A DNA stretch of 34,928 nucleotides, taken from contig QFOX01000015.1 of the NCBI GenBank assembly GCA_003241645.1, positions 1 through 34,928 of the forward strand, read 5' to 3'. The notes below the pieces were generated by a model, which had not been told where the DNA came from, ran no database searches, and worked only from the letters and a program-made list of their open reading frames with translations. Made by a program: the position numbers and the translations under genes. Shown piece after piece: positions 18,586 through 26,761 of the stretch. This stretch comes from Azospirillum brasilense. Its GTDB lineage: Bacteria > Pseudomonadota > Alphaproteobacteria > Rickettsiales > UBA3002. Within the stretch, counting starts at the first letter, position 1, and the number at the start of each line of letters is the position of its first letter.

Positions 18586-20415
18586 GTGTTGACGATCAAT
18601 GACCTGACCTACCGCGTTGGTGGCCGCACCTTGCTTGAGAAAGCGTCGCTTTCCATTGGTGCGGGCCAGCGCGTAGGTTTGGTCGGCCCGAACGGGGTGG
18701 GTAAATCCACCCTGTTCAAGCTCATTGCTAACGAGCTGGTGGCCGATGGGGGCGATATTTCCATCGTGAAGAATGCCAGCGTGGGCTGGGTGAAGCAGGA
18801 CCTGCCCGACGACGACACCAAGCTGATCGATATTGTGCTCGCGGCGGATACCGAACGCAACGCCCTGCTGCTGGAGGCCGAAACGGTCGAAGACCCCGAA
18901 CGCATGGCCTATATCTACACGCGGCTGGACGAGATCGGCGCGTATGACGCACCGGCGCGCGCCGCCACGATCCTCTCCGGCCTCGGGTTCGATGCCACCG
19001 CGCAGGAGCGGCCCATCTCCGACTTCTCCGGCGGGTGGCGCATGCGCGTGGCGCTGGCGGCCACGCTGTTCCGCCAGCCCAACCTGCTGATGCTGGATGA
19101 GCCGACCAACCACCTCGATTTCGAGGCGATGATCTGGCTGGAAAACTACCTGATGCGCTACCGCGAGACATTGCTGATCATCAGCCATGATCGCGAGATC
19201 CTCAACAAGACCGTCACCCATATCCTGCATATGGAAGACAAAAAGCTGAATGCCTACACCGGCACCTACGACGAATTCGAACGCCGCCGCGCCGAGCGCC
19301 TGCTGAACCAGACCGCCTTGCGCGAGAAGCAGCTGAAGCAAAAAGCCCACATGCAGAAATTCGTGGACCGTTTCGGTGCCACGGCGAGCAAGGCACGCCA
19401 GGCGCAAAGCCGCCTGAAGGCCATCCAGAAAATGGACATTGTGGATGCCGTGATGGCCGACCGCGTGACCGCCTTCGAGTTCCCCGAGCCGGAGCCGCTA
19501 AAATCGCCGCTCATCACGCTCGACTATGTGGATGCAGGGTACGAAGCGAACAAGCCGATCCTGCGCAAACTCAATTTGCGCATTGATATGGATGACCGCA
19601 TCGCGCTGCTCGGCGCGAATGGCAACGGTAAATCCACGCTGGTGAAATTGCTGGCGGGCCACCTCTCGCCGCAACTGGGCGAGATCCACAAATCAGGCAA
19701 ACTGAAAGTGGGCTATTTCGCCCAGTTCCAGACCGACGAGCTGGACGTGTCGCTCACCCCGTACCAGACCATGCAGCAGGTCATGGTCAAGCTTCCCGAG
19801 CCGAAAGTGCGCGCGGTGCTGGGCAAGTTCGGCTTCGACAAGGACCGGGCCGACACCAAGGTGGGCGATTGCTCGGGCGGTGAAAAGGCGCGCCTGCTGT
19901 TCTGCCTGATGAGCTACCACGCGCCGCACATCATGCTGCTGGATGAGCCGACCAACCACCTCGATATGGATGCGCGCGAAGCGCTGATGCAGGCGCTGAA
20001 CAATTACACCGGTGCCGTCATTCTGGTGAGCCACGATCCGCATCTGGTGGAGAACGTGGCCGATCGCCTGTGGCTGGTGGCGGATGGCACCTGCGTGGCC
20101 TACGACGACGATCTCGAGGCCTACAAGAAGCTGGTGGTGCAGCAGCGCAAGCGCGAGCGCGAAGGCAGCAAGGAAGAAGCGCGCCGCGCCAAGAAAGAGA
20201 AGAAATCGCAAAGCCCCGAGCAGCAGGCCGCCAAGCTGGAAGCGGCGCTGGCGGCCATTACGGCGGAGCGTGATGCGATCGAGAACGAGCTGGTGGTGTG
20301 CAGCACCAGTGGCGATGCCGGGCAGCTCAAACGCCTGAACGACACCTACGCCAAACTGCAGGAGCAGGAAGCGCAGGCGCAGCGCGCGCTGGATGAGTTC
20401 ATCGCGTCGCTTTAG
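18586..20415 (+). CDS. ABC-F family ATPase (Uup/YheS-like)
   Basis: 609 residues with two ATP-binding cassettes and no membrane segments, so a ribosome-associated translation factor rather than a transporter. It starts at GTG 18586. First cassette: Walker A GPNGVGKST, signature SGGWRMR, Walker B LLMLDEPTNHLD. Second cassette: GANGNGKST, SGGEKAR, MLLDEPTNHLD. Between them is a linker rich in charged residues (LREKQLKQKAHMQKFVDRF, the P-site tRNA interacting region). The C-terminal ~90 residues are a Lys/Glu-rich coiled coil. Which ABC-F subfamily it belongs to is not decided. Confidence 0.94.
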   Translation: MLTINDLTYRVGGRTLLEKASLSIGAGQRVGLVGPNGVGKSTLFKLIANELVADGGDISIVKNASVGWVKQDLPDDDTKLIDIVLAADTERNALLLEAETVEDPERMAYIYTRLDEIGAYDAPARAATILSGLGFDATAQERPISDFSGGWRMRVALAATLFRQPNLLMLDEPTNHLDFEAMIWLENYLMRYRETLLIISHDREILNKTVTHILHMEDKKLNAYTGTYDEFERRRAERLLNQTALREKQLKQKAHMQKFVDRFGATASKARQAQSRLKAIQKMDIVDAVMADRVTAFEFPEPEPLKSPLITLDYVDAGYEANKPILRKLNLRIDMDDRIALLGANGNGKSTLVKLLAGHLSPQLGEIHKSGKLKVGYFAQFQTDELDVSLTPYQTMQQVMVKLPEPKVRAVLGKFGFDKDRADTKVGDCSGGEKARLLFCLMSYHAPHIMLLDEPTNHLDMDAREALMQALNNYTGAVILVSHDPHLVENVADRLWLVADGTCVAYDDDLEAYKKLVVQQRKREREGSKEEARRAKKEKKSQSPEQQAAKLEAALAAITAERDAIENELVVCSTSGDAGQLKRLNDTYAKLQEQEAQAQRALDEFIASL

Positions 20416-20660
20416 GCGCGTGCCGTGGAACCGAGTTTCAGCTTATCCTCGCGGCGCAGCGCCTTGATGGCGTGTTCGCGCTGCAGTGCCTCGCCCTTGC
20501 TGGCGCAGCATTCCTGATGCAGCACCGTGAACGGCCCGCGCCCGCGCGTGTATTTCGCGCCGGTGCCCTGGGTGTGGCTGCGCAGGCGGCTTTCAAGATC
20601 CTTGGTGATGCCGGTATAGAGTGTGCCGTCAGCGCATTGCAGCACATACACGCACCACAT
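20412..20660 (-). CDS. GIY-YIG nuclease-superfamily protein
   Basis: 82 residues, YhbQ-like. Start at 20660 (MWCVYVLQ) is chosen because the GIY-YIG core begins at once: 'YVLQCADGTLYTGITKDLESRL', then 'HTQGTGAKYTRGRGPFTVLH' and 'EALQREHAIKAL'. The family has the fold of small endonucleases, with the catalytic Tyr, Arg and Glu all present here. Its cellular role is not established. Its stop overlaps the ABC-F stop by four bases (convergent). Confidence 0.93.
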   Translation of the reverse strand: MWCVYVLQCADGTLYTGITKDLESRLRSHTQGTGAKYTRGRGPFTVLHQECCASKGEALQREHAIKALRREDKLKLGSTARA

Positions 20661-20664
20661 GGCG

Positions 20665-20850
20665 CTAGTCCTCCGGCGTGTCGCGCTTGTGCGCATCCAC
20701 GTGTTTTTGCAACGTCTCGGCCTTGCGTTTCTCTTCCAGCTTCTGCTGTTTCGTGCGGCCGAATTTCGCCCGGTTCTGCTGGGCGGTGGCCTCATCCTGC
20801 GCACGCTTTTTCGCTTTGCGCTGCTTGTTGAGGTTGATCACATCCGCCAT
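20665..20850 (-). CDS. Small basic protein, DUF4169-like
   Basis: 61 residues from ATG 20850 (MADVINLNKQRKAKKR). It is Lys/Arg/Gln/Glu-rich, probably a single helix, with 'NRAKFGRTKQQKLEEKRKAE' as its core. The pattern 'VINLNKQRKAKKRA...NRAKFGRTK' matches what I know of DUF4169, a family found in alphaproteobacteria. No function is known. It lies 4 bases before the GIY-YIG gene. Confidence 0.8.
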   Translation of the reverse strand: MADVINLNKQRKAKKRAQDEATAQQNRAKFGRTKQQKLEEKRKAETLQKHVDAHKRDTPED

Positions 20851-20863
20851 GGCTGCCTCGGTG

Positions 20864-21403
20864 CTAGTGGTTGCAATGCGGCCCATGCACATGGGGCAGG
20901 GGACCAAGGCGTTTGTTCTTTTCGATCTTGCGTTTGAGGATGTCGCGCTTCATGGGCGACTGGTGATCGAGGATGGTTTTGCCGTCCAGATAGTCCAGCT
21001 CGTGCTGGATGCAGGTGGACACAATGCCGCGCGCCCGCACGGATTGCTGCTCGCCCTGTTCGTTCAGGAATTCGACCGTGACCTCCGCCGGGCGGGTCAC
21101 CGGCGCGGCAATGCCTAGGAAGGTGATGGCGCCTTCTTCCGAGGTGTGAAGTTCGCTGGAGCGTTCGGTAATGACCGGGTTCACCATGCGGTAGCTGTGC
21201 AGCACCCCCGCTTCGTCCTCAAGTTCCACCACGGCCAGCCGTTGCGTCAGCCCCACCATGGGCGCACCAAGCCCCAACGCATCGTAAGCGCGCAGCGTCT
21301 GCATCATGGCCTCCAGCGTCTGGCGCACGGTGTCATCCACCGCGGCCACGGGGGTACAGATGGTTTTGTAAATCGGATCGGGGGCGATAACGAGGGAAAG
21401 CAT
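20864..21403 (-). CDS. Peptide-deformylase-like protein with degenerate active site
   Basis: 179 residues from ATG 21403 (MLSLVIAPDPIYKTICTPV, the usual deformylase opening). The fold signatures are there but key residues are not. Motif I reads GLGAPMVG (44-51), with Met where Gln is invariant. Motif II, normally EGCLS, reads EGAIT, so the metal-binding Cys is Ala92. Motif III, normally HELDH, reads HELDY, so the second metal-binding His is Tyr138. Two of three metal ligands are therefore lost, and deformylase activity is unlikely. A His-rich tail (HVHGPHCNH) ends the protein. Degenerate deformylase paralogs are known in some alphaproteobacteria. A functional def should exist elsewhere. Confidence 0.88.
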   Translation of the reverse strand: MLSLVIAPDPIYKTICTPVAAVDDTVRQTLEAMMQTLRAYDALGLGAPMVGLTQRLAVVELEDEAGVLHSYRMVNPVITERSSELHTSEEGAITFLGIAAPVTRPAEVTVEFLNEQGEQQSVRARGIVSTCIQHELDYLDGKTILDHQSPMKRDILKRKIEKNKRLGPLPHVHGPHCNH

Positions 21404-21481
21404 TCGGGCATCATTCATTGAGGGTTTGCTGCGCAGCATGACGCTGCGATGGTGCCTATGTTCCATCTCGCGCGGAATCTT

Positions 21482-22471
21482 TCAAGCGATTAGCGCATGC
21501 AGGCGCGTGGCGAGCTTCATCGCTTCGGCCCATGCATCTTCGATGCGCGAATCACTCGCCCAGTCACCGGTGGCAGCGCACTGGCTGGCCATGTCGAGGT
21601 AATAGCCGGGGCGCGTTGCCTCCTCCAGCAAGGCATAACGCCAGCGATGGGTCGAAACATATGCTGCCTCGGCGGTTGCAATGCCGGTCGCCTCGGTAAA
21701 ATGCTGCAGCAATTGTTGCTGTGCAACATCCACATCCGCGTCGATATGTGCCTCGGACCAGTCATTGCTGGCATGCGCCACCAGCGCGGTGACCGCCGCA
21801 TTGCGCCCGGGCTTGGTGGAGTTCACGGCGATCCAGCCCAGCGGGCCGGCGCGCAGTTTTGCCACGATCCACGGTTCCTGCCACGGCCTGTCAAAGCCTA
21901 ACATCAGTGCGTAGCAGCCGAGCAGGCGCGCCTTTTGCGGCGCAATATCGCTGCGGCTGAACAGTCGGTGCGTCTGCACCGGTGGGGCTGTTGAGATCAC
22001 CCAGTCATACACGCCAAGCAGTTGCCCGTTCGCATCGTGCAGTGCCCAGCCTTCGGCCGTGCGTTCGCCCAGCGGCGCGACCTCGGTGGACAGTGCAAGG
22101 GTAACGCCCTCGGCCATGGCTTTGCACAGGCTGTTCATGTTCGGGCTGGCCACGTAATGCGGCTCGAACCATTCGCGTTTCCATGGCGTGGCCCCGGCTT
22201 CCAGCCCGATGAGCTTGCCGGTCCATTGCTGCACCGTGCCCCGCGCCATATAGGGCGCAAGGAATGCCTGGAATTCGGCCGTGCGCGCGGTGAAGAATTG
22301 TGTGCCATGGTCGAAATGGAAGGGATCGGCATAGCGCGTGCTCATGCGCCCGCCCACGCCGCGTGCCTTTTCATACACTACCACATCGGCATGGTCCTTC
22401 AGCGCCTGTGCCAGCGTCAGCCCGGAAATGCCCGCGCCGAGGATAGCAATGCGTGGGGTGTGTTCAGTCAT
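21482..22471 (-). CDS. FAD/NAD(P)-dependent amine-oxidase-like oxidoreductase
   Basis: 329 residues from ATG 22471. Dinucleotide-binding GAGISG at 12-17, then 'VVYEKARGVGGRMSTRY' and 'FDHGTQFFTAR', the pattern of the renalase-like/COG3380 flavoprotein family. A C-terminal FAD-contacting region includes 'GDWASDSRIEDAWAEAMKLA'. The ATG overlaps the previous gene's stop (ATGACTGA), so it is the last member of a coupled three-gene flavin operon. The substrate is unknown. An alternative in-frame ATG at 22483 has no better ribosome site. Confidence 0.88.
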   Translation of the reverse strand: MTEHTPRIAILGAGISGLTLAQALKDHADVVVYEKARGVGGRMSTRYADPFHFDHGTQFFTARTAEFQAFLAPYMARGTVQQWTGKLIGLEAGATPWKREWFEPHYVASPNMNSLCKAMAEGVTLALSTEVAPLGERTAEGWALHDANGQLLGVYDWVISTAPPVQTHRLFSRSDIAPQKARLLGCYALMLGFDRPWQEPWIVAKLRAGPLGWIAVNSTKPGRNAAVTALVAHASNDWSEAHIDADVDVAQQQLLQHFTEATGIATAEAAYVSTHRWRYALLEEATRPGYYLDMASQCAATGDWASDSRIEDAWAEAMKLATRLHALIA

Positions 22472-22892
22472 GCGCGCCACCATGGGATAGGAATGCGGTT
22501 TTCTCAGCCTTCTTCCAGTACTGGAAGAAGCGCCGCGCGTCGATGGGTTTGCGGATGGTCACGAACGGTTCCTCTGCCACGATGGTGACCGGGGCGAGCG
22601 GGCGCAGCGTGTCGATCATGCCGAGCAGCAGCGGGTTGCTGGCCGCAGGTATGTAAAGCCTGCCCGGTGCCAGATGCTGCACCACATCCCACGCGGAAGC
22701 ATGCAGCAAATCGACCGGCAGTTCGCACAATGTTTCATACATGAAAACAAGCCGCTTCAGGCTGTAGCCGGCCTTCTGGAAATACGCATCATCCCACGCG
22801 AAGACCGCCCGGCAGCCTTCCGGTGCCGCGGCGAACACGGGGTGCGTGGCGCGCAGGGCTTCGTCGTGCAGCAGGATCAGTGGTGGATTCAT
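22464..22892 (-). CDS. Photolyase alpha/beta-domain-like small protein
   Basis: 142 residues, ATG at 22892 overlapping the previous stop as ATGA. It resembles the N-terminal Rossmann-like domain of DNA photolyases/cryptochromes: 'AVFAWDDAYFQ', 'YSLKRLVFMYETLCELPVDL', then 'PGRLYIPAASNPLLLGMIDTL' and 'VTIVAEEPFV', ending in a helix 'DARRFFQYWKKAEKTAF' like the linker before the FAD domain. The adjacent upstream gene supplies just the FAD-binding domain. I infer that the two form one photolyase-like unit. The similarity is by pattern, so confidence is moderate. Confidence 0.6.
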   Translation of the reverse strand: MNPPLILLHDEALRATHPVFAAAPEGCRAVFAWDDAYFQKAGYSLKRLVFMYETLCELPVDLLHASAWDVVQHLAPGRLYIPAASNPLLLGMIDTLRPLAPVTIVAEEPFVTIRKPIDARRFFQYWKKAEKTAFLSHGGAHD

Positions 22893-23734
22893 GGCCGCGG
22901 CCCAAGGTTCGCAAAGAGGCTGGCATTCAACGCTGCGTAGCTATAGTCGAGCGGGCGATTATGCTCCGGCGAGGTATCGATCAGCTCGCCGAAATAGCGC
23001 TGCACGTTCTCGAGGTTGAAGATATAGGGTTTGTTGCTGAAGGTGCTGGCCACCCACTGCCACGATAGATTGTTGCTGGCCGTATTCCCATCCAGCAAAT
23101 GCTGCAGGAACCAGCGCGCGCCCGCCTGCCATTTCACGCGCCGGAAATGCACCACATAGCTGGCGAGGTACATGCGGGCGTGGTTGTGGATGTAGCCGGT
23201 GTGGAGCAGCGCGTGAATGAACGCATCGAGGCAGGCAACGCCCGTGTTGCCGGTGGCAATATCCTCCGGCAGGGTATCGGCATAATCCGCGGGGCTGAAG
23301 CCGGTTTTGTAAGGCTCTGCATCGTTCCACGCCCATTCGGGGTGCGCGGCAAGCACGCGCTGCCAGAAATCACGCCATGCGAGTTCCTGGATGAATTTGG
23401 TGGCCTGCGCGGGCGCGCTGCAAAGGCCCAGCGCATGGTTACGCACTGTGTTCAGGCTTAGCATGCCATGCTGAAGGTAGGGCGAAAGCCGGGTGATCTT
23501 CCCATCGCCATGATTGCGCGTGCGTGCGTAAGCAATTGGCGCGATGGCGCAGAGGTGGCGCTCGGCCATGGCGTGCCCGCCCTGAATGGAACTGGAAGCA
23601 CCTTCCGCCCAGGGGGCGAGCGCTCGCACATGCGCCACAAGCGCATCGCGATCGGCAAACTGCGTGGGCAGGGGCTGCGGCAAGCAGAAGCCGGGCGCGT
23701 GGCCGTGTATGTTCTCGCTTGGCTCGGCGGCCAT
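22889..23734 (-). CDS. Photolyase/cryptochrome-type FAD-binding domain protein
   Basis: 281 residues from ATG 23734 (GGGGA site just upstream). It carries the C-terminal helical FAD domain of the photolyase family and no room for the usual ~130-residue N-terminal antenna domain. Visible family motifs: 'TRLSPYLQHGMLSLNTV', 'KFIQELAWRDFWQ', 'GYIHNHARMYLASYVVH' and 'NNLSWQWVASTFSNKPYIFNLENVQRYFG'. These contact FAD and, in true photolyases, the lesion. The next gene (ATGA overlap) looks like the missing alpha/beta domain. Whether it repairs DNA or acts as a light sensor cannot be told. Confidence 0.88.
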   Translation of the reverse strand: MAAEPSENIHGHAPGFCLPQPLPTQFADRDALVAHVRALAPWAEGASSSIQGGHAMAERHLCAIAPIAYARTRNHGDGKITRLSPYLQHGMLSLNTVRNHALGLCSAPAQATKFIQELAWRDFWQRVLAAHPEWAWNDAEPYKTGFSPADYADTLPEDIATGNTGVACLDAFIHALLHTGYIHNHARMYLASYVVHFRRVKWQAGARWFLQHLLDGNTASNNLSWQWVASTFSNKPYIFNLENVQRYFGELIDTSPEHNRPLDYSYAALNASLFANLGPRP

Positions 23735-23926
23735 GGCAATTCCCCGAAGGCGATGCATGCACGGCCCAGAACCGTATCGACATCACCAGTGTTGATCCGT
23801 GCGCCACGAGAACATGCCCCAACCCGTGATGCCAGTTAATTGCCGGTAAGGTAGTGGCGGGATGCGTGGTGGATATCAGGGGGCCCGTAAATTAATTCAG
23901 GTAAGCCGCTTGTATCTGTAAGTTCT

Positions 23927-24823
23927 TTATTGAGAGATACTTATCTCAGCCCCTTCATCTTCGGCAGCCTGTTGCATCAATTCTTTCATAGCAATTTGTG
24001 CTGAAGTAAAAGAGCTGAGAAGTTTTTCACGTTCCTCGTCGTTTGGTAGCGCGGCCATTGCCAGACTCTCTTCTTCCGTTAGTTGAATGGTCTTTTTATA
24101 GCTGATGCCTTTATTGTGGTTCTCAAGCATTACATCTACTTCATAGCTTGGTTTGCGGATTGTCGTTTTTGCCGATGCGCCCGTTAAATCAATGGGCTCA
24201 ACTTTTCCTGTTTGGTAATTATACCGTTGCAGTTGCATAATCATTTGGAATGCCTGTCCCCGTGTAAGGCCCAAATTCATTTGCTGTGAACAGTCCTCGC
24301 GGGCTTTTGGATGATTGCTAGCCGATCCTTGGAAAATACGAGCTTGTGGCAGCACACCATGTGTAGCCAGATGATTCTCCCAGAAGTTGATGACACTCAT
24401 GAGTACGTCCAGCATATCACGATAAGTTCCATCATGCATTGTAACCATGACAACCTTTTCAGTATCACGATATTGACCCTCAGAGTCTTCATACTCTGTT
24501 GATACTAGCACCTCTTGCAATTGAGATGCATCCGATACCAAAGGTGCGCCGTGCGGTGTGTTTTGTGTAATGGTCCTATGCTTGGCGGCATTCACTATGT
24601 CGCCGAGCAATGCGTAATCGGGGCAAGCGGTTTCTGCCTGCCTACGCGTCATGCCACACTGTGGGGGCAGATGTTCGCGTAAATGAAAAAGGGCTGTTGC
24701 AGCAGCTAATGCGGTCCTGAGGTCACGGCTATGATCTGCTGTTCTTAACTTCTTTCTTTCGCGATATTCATCAAGCGCGAGAACAACATTTTGGTGATAA
24801 TAGGTGGCAAAATCGTGAAACAT
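23927..24823 (-). CDS. Unrecognised cytoplasmic protein, first gene of the accessory region
   Basis: 298 residues. No signal peptide or membrane segment. The N-terminal third is helical (HQNVVLALDEYRERKKLR, LRTALAAATALFHLREHL), reminiscent of HEPN-type helical bundles with 'DIVNAAKHRTI', but I see no RX4-6H motif that would establish a nuclease. The middle is beta-rich (VVMVTMHDGTYRDMLDVL). The C-terminus is acidic with 'LPNDEEREKLLSSF'. Base composition is clearly more AT-rich than the genes to its left, which fits recent acquisition. No function is proposed. Confidence 0.6.
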   Translation of the reverse strand: MFHDFATYYHQNVVLALDEYRERKKLRTADHSRDLRTALAAATALFHLREHLPPQCGMTRRQAETACPDYALLGDIVNAAKHRTITQNTPHGAPLVSDASQLQEVLVSTEYEDSEGQYRDTEKVVMVTMHDGTYRDMLDVLMSVINFWENHLATHGVLPQARIFQGSASNHPKAREDCSQQMNLGLTRGQAFQMIMQLQRYNYQTGKVEPIDLTGASAKTTIRKPSYEVDVMLENHNKGISYKKTIQLTEEESLAMAALPNDEEREKLLSSFTSAQIAMKELMQQAAEDEGAEISISQ

Positions 24824-25446
24824 AAAATGACTCGTGATTGTGTAGCCTTAAGATTAACGTGTTTCGCGTATGCAATATCCGCCAATATAGCCGAGTATAT
24901 CAATCTCCATTTTCTGAGTAGAGGCGCTGTTCTGGCAAGGTACTTAGCTCAGCGATCGGAATGTGAGCGATAGAGCGACAGTAATCAAGCCAGCTTCATA
25001 CGGTATGATTTCTGGGATATTCTAACCCCCAAGCATACGTGATAACTGCAATGCTTCGCGTGGGCAGCGAGTATTGAGCGATAGGCGAATAGTCGTCTGC
25101 TTGCGCTCAGGGTGTAGGCTAACAGGGATTGAATAGCGGAAATAATAGACGTTATAGCGGGAGGTGGTCAGGTTGGCTGAAATACGCATGTTATGTCACA
25201 CAGGTATGTCACCCCACGTGAAATCAGCGTCCATGCCATTGATATACAAGGAAATGGTGGGCAAAGAATAGAATCGAACCGGCCACATTCACTGAGTTAG
25301 ATTAATTATATTTCAGAGGCATATCGGTTGTTCATGCGGAATGATGCATCTAGGTTCAATTCAAAAAATGCATGAGGGAGCTGACACCTATATATCTTGC
25401 TATGGACAGTTATATATGATAATATTTCCTTAGAAAGAGAGGCTCT
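24824..25446. other. 623-base gene-free gap with an alkB-like end fragment and an attachment-like site
   Basis: AT-rich, with no supported gene. Two things stand out. At 24953-24972 the sequence matches 19 of 20 bases of the 3' coding end of the AlkB gene (26769-26788), in the same orientation, and reads '..SLTFRS' in that frame before a stop. At 25248-25260 is one copy of a 13-bp direct repeat also found at 34851, directly followed by a tRNA 3'-end-like stretch. An AT-rich run (25388-25432) before the Xre gene is the likely promoter area but no convincing -35/-10 pair was fixed. Confidence 0.5.
25248..25290 (-). other. Attachment-like site with tRNA 3'-end-like sequence
   Basis: AAGGAAATGGTGG (25248-25260) recurs exactly at 34851-34863. 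Read on the minus strand, 25290-25255 has a T-loop-like GGTTCGATTC followed after a few bases by ..GCCCACCA, as at the end of a tRNA. The T-stem does not pair properly and no tRNA body lies upstream, so this is at best a remnant. Tyrosine recombinases often use tRNA 3' ends as targets. Confidence 0.4.
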
Positions 25447-25821
25447 GTGGCAAGAATTCTTCAAACCAAGGAATCCAACGAAGCTTTAGTGCTCACCAAA
25501 GCACTGAGTCGCGCTGCTGATTATTGGGGGCTGAATAATAAGCAACTGGGAGAGGTGATTGGTTTAAGTGAGGCCACCATTTCGCGTCTCAAAAATGGTA
25601 CTTACACGCTTGAGCACGGAAGCAAGCCCTGGGAGCTTTCACTGATGCTGCTGCGGACCTATCGTGGGCTTGATGCGTATATGGGCGGCCATACTGAAAA
25701 CGAGAAGCGCTGGCTTACGGTAAAGAACGATGCGCTGGGTGGTGTGCCGATTGAGTTGATGCGCAATATCGAAGGGCTGGCCAATGTCGTGCAATATGTT
25801 GATTACATGCGCGGGCAATAA
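25447..25821 (+). CDS. Xre/MbcA/ParS-type antitoxin
   Basis: 124 residues from a GTG at 25447 with a good AGAGAGG site. An N-terminal helix-turn-helix at about 29-53 (LNNKQLGEVIGLSEATISRLKNGTY) is followed by an MbcA/ParS (DUF2384-like) C-terminal region (KRWLTVKNDALGGVPIELM...GLANVVQYVD). Antitoxins of this type bind and block RES-domain toxins and repress their own operon. The next gene starts at the base after this stop and encodes exactly such a toxin. Confidence 0.92.
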   Translation: MARILQTKESNEALVLTKALSRAADYWGLNNKQLGEVIGLSEATISRLKNGTYTLEHGSKPWELSLMLLRTYRGLDAYMGGHTENEKRWLTVKNDALGGVPIELMRNIEGLANVVQYVDYMRGQ

Positions 25822-26586
25822 ATGGTGGCACTGGATCGCATCAATCTGGCTGAGCATATTGCTACCTACGAGCGCGAGATCTATCGCCTTGTGGAAGGGC
25901 AGCATTATATCTCTACGCGGCCATTGGTTGATAGCGATGAAGAGCATAATGTGCTTGAGGCCCTGCTCGATGCATCAAAGCCGCCGGCGCCTACCGAGAA
26001 TGTGCGTGGGCCATTGCACTATTTACTCTACACGCCCTTTCGGTATCCGCCCCTGAAATCCGGGGGACGCTTTCATACGCGGATTGAACAGAGTATTTTT
26101 TATGGATCGGAAGAGCTGCAAACATCGATGGCAGAAGTGGCGTATGGACGGTTTCTATTCATGCAGCATAGCGCTGCAGAGTTTGAACCGATGCAGGTTC
26201 CCTACACGCATTTTGTGACGGCGGTTAAATCTGCGAAGGCATTACTCCTTACCACTACTCCCTTCAGCAGGCATCGCGATGTATTGAGCCATCCGACTTC
26301 CTATGTAGCTTCGCAGGCATTCAGCACACGCATGCGCCAGGAAGGAATAGAGCTGTTTACCTACTTCTCAGCACGGAATTCGGATGGGGTGAATGTTGGT
26401 TTATTCTCGGTCGAAGCCTTCCAGAAGAATAAACCGGTCAAAGGCAAGGACGGACATTGGAGCGTGTTCATCACTTCCGATACGGTTGAATTCAAGCGTC
26501 CGCATCTAAGTGACAATGCTAAAGAATCCCATGTGTTCGGCTACGCAGATTTTTGCGTGGATGGAAAGTTTTCTGCAGCGGCTTAG
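25822..26586 (+). CDS. RES-domain toxin (NAD+ phosphorylase/ADP-ribosyl-type)
   Basis: 254 residues, starting right at the antitoxin stop (TAAATG). RES toxins deplete NAD+ by phosphorolysis or hydrolysis and arrest growth. The RES core is recognisable: an Arg in 'TPFRYPP' (about 74), Arg83 in 'GGRFH', the Tyr/Glu pair in 'IFYGSEELQTSMAEVAY' (Tyr94, Glu105), and a later Ser/Asn region 'FSARNSDGVNVGLF'. The length is longer than the smallest RES toxins (about 150-180) because of an N-terminal extension. Nothing suggests inactivation. Confidence 0.9.
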   Translation: MVALDRINLAEHIATYEREIYRLVEGQHYISTRPLVDSDEEHNVLEALLDASKPPAPTENVRGPLHYLLYTPFRYPPLKSGGRFHTRIEQSIFYGSEELQTSMAEVAYGRFLFMQHSAAEFEPMQVPYTHFVTAVKSAKALLLTTTPFSRHRDVLSHPTSYVASQAFSTRMRQEGIELFTYFSARNSDGVNVGLFSVEAFQKNKPVKGKDGHWSVFITSDTVEFKRPHLSDNAKESHVFGYADFCVDGKFSAAA

Positions 26587-26596
26587 TGGAGAGGCA

Positions 26597-26761
26597 ATGG
26601 TAGTAGAAAATAAAAACAATAAGCCTACAGCAGAAGACCGGCGCTTGATGCAGGCAGCTCAGGAAATGCTGTTACATCATCGGGGCCAAGTAAAGCTTGA
26701 AACCCGTACCGTTCATGTGCCTGAAGAAAATGACTCTGAGACAATTGAAAAACTTAAGTGA
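26597..26761 (+). CDS. Small protein resembling the N-terminal part of a COG2944-type regulator (truncated)
   Basis: 54 residues from ATG 26597 (GGAGAGG site), 10 bases after the toxin stop. 'AQEMLLHHRGQVKLETRTVHVPEENDSETIEKLK' follows the layout of antitoxin-type regulators: an 'eal.h.rG' helix, 'r.v.vP', then 'd...ir..l'. The helix-turn-helix that normally follows is missing: the frame stops at once and the AlkB gene ends convergently here, overlapping by 8 bases. I infer a gene cut short by the neighbouring insertion, possibly still translated as part of the toxin operon. Confidence 0.5.
   Translation: MVVENKNNKPTAEDRRLMQAAQEMLLHHRGQVKLETRTVHVPEENDSETIEKLK

Noticed and set aside
25255..25290. 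An intact tRNA gene on the minus strand
   Set aside because: A T-loop-like GGTTCGATTC and a CCACCA end are present but the T-stem does not pair and no D-arm or anticodon arm can be formed, so I kept it only as a remnant.
25381..25446. A defined promoter for the Xre-RES operon
   Set aside because: The stretch is AT-rich with TATATATGATAAT, but no -35 element at an acceptable distance could be fixed.
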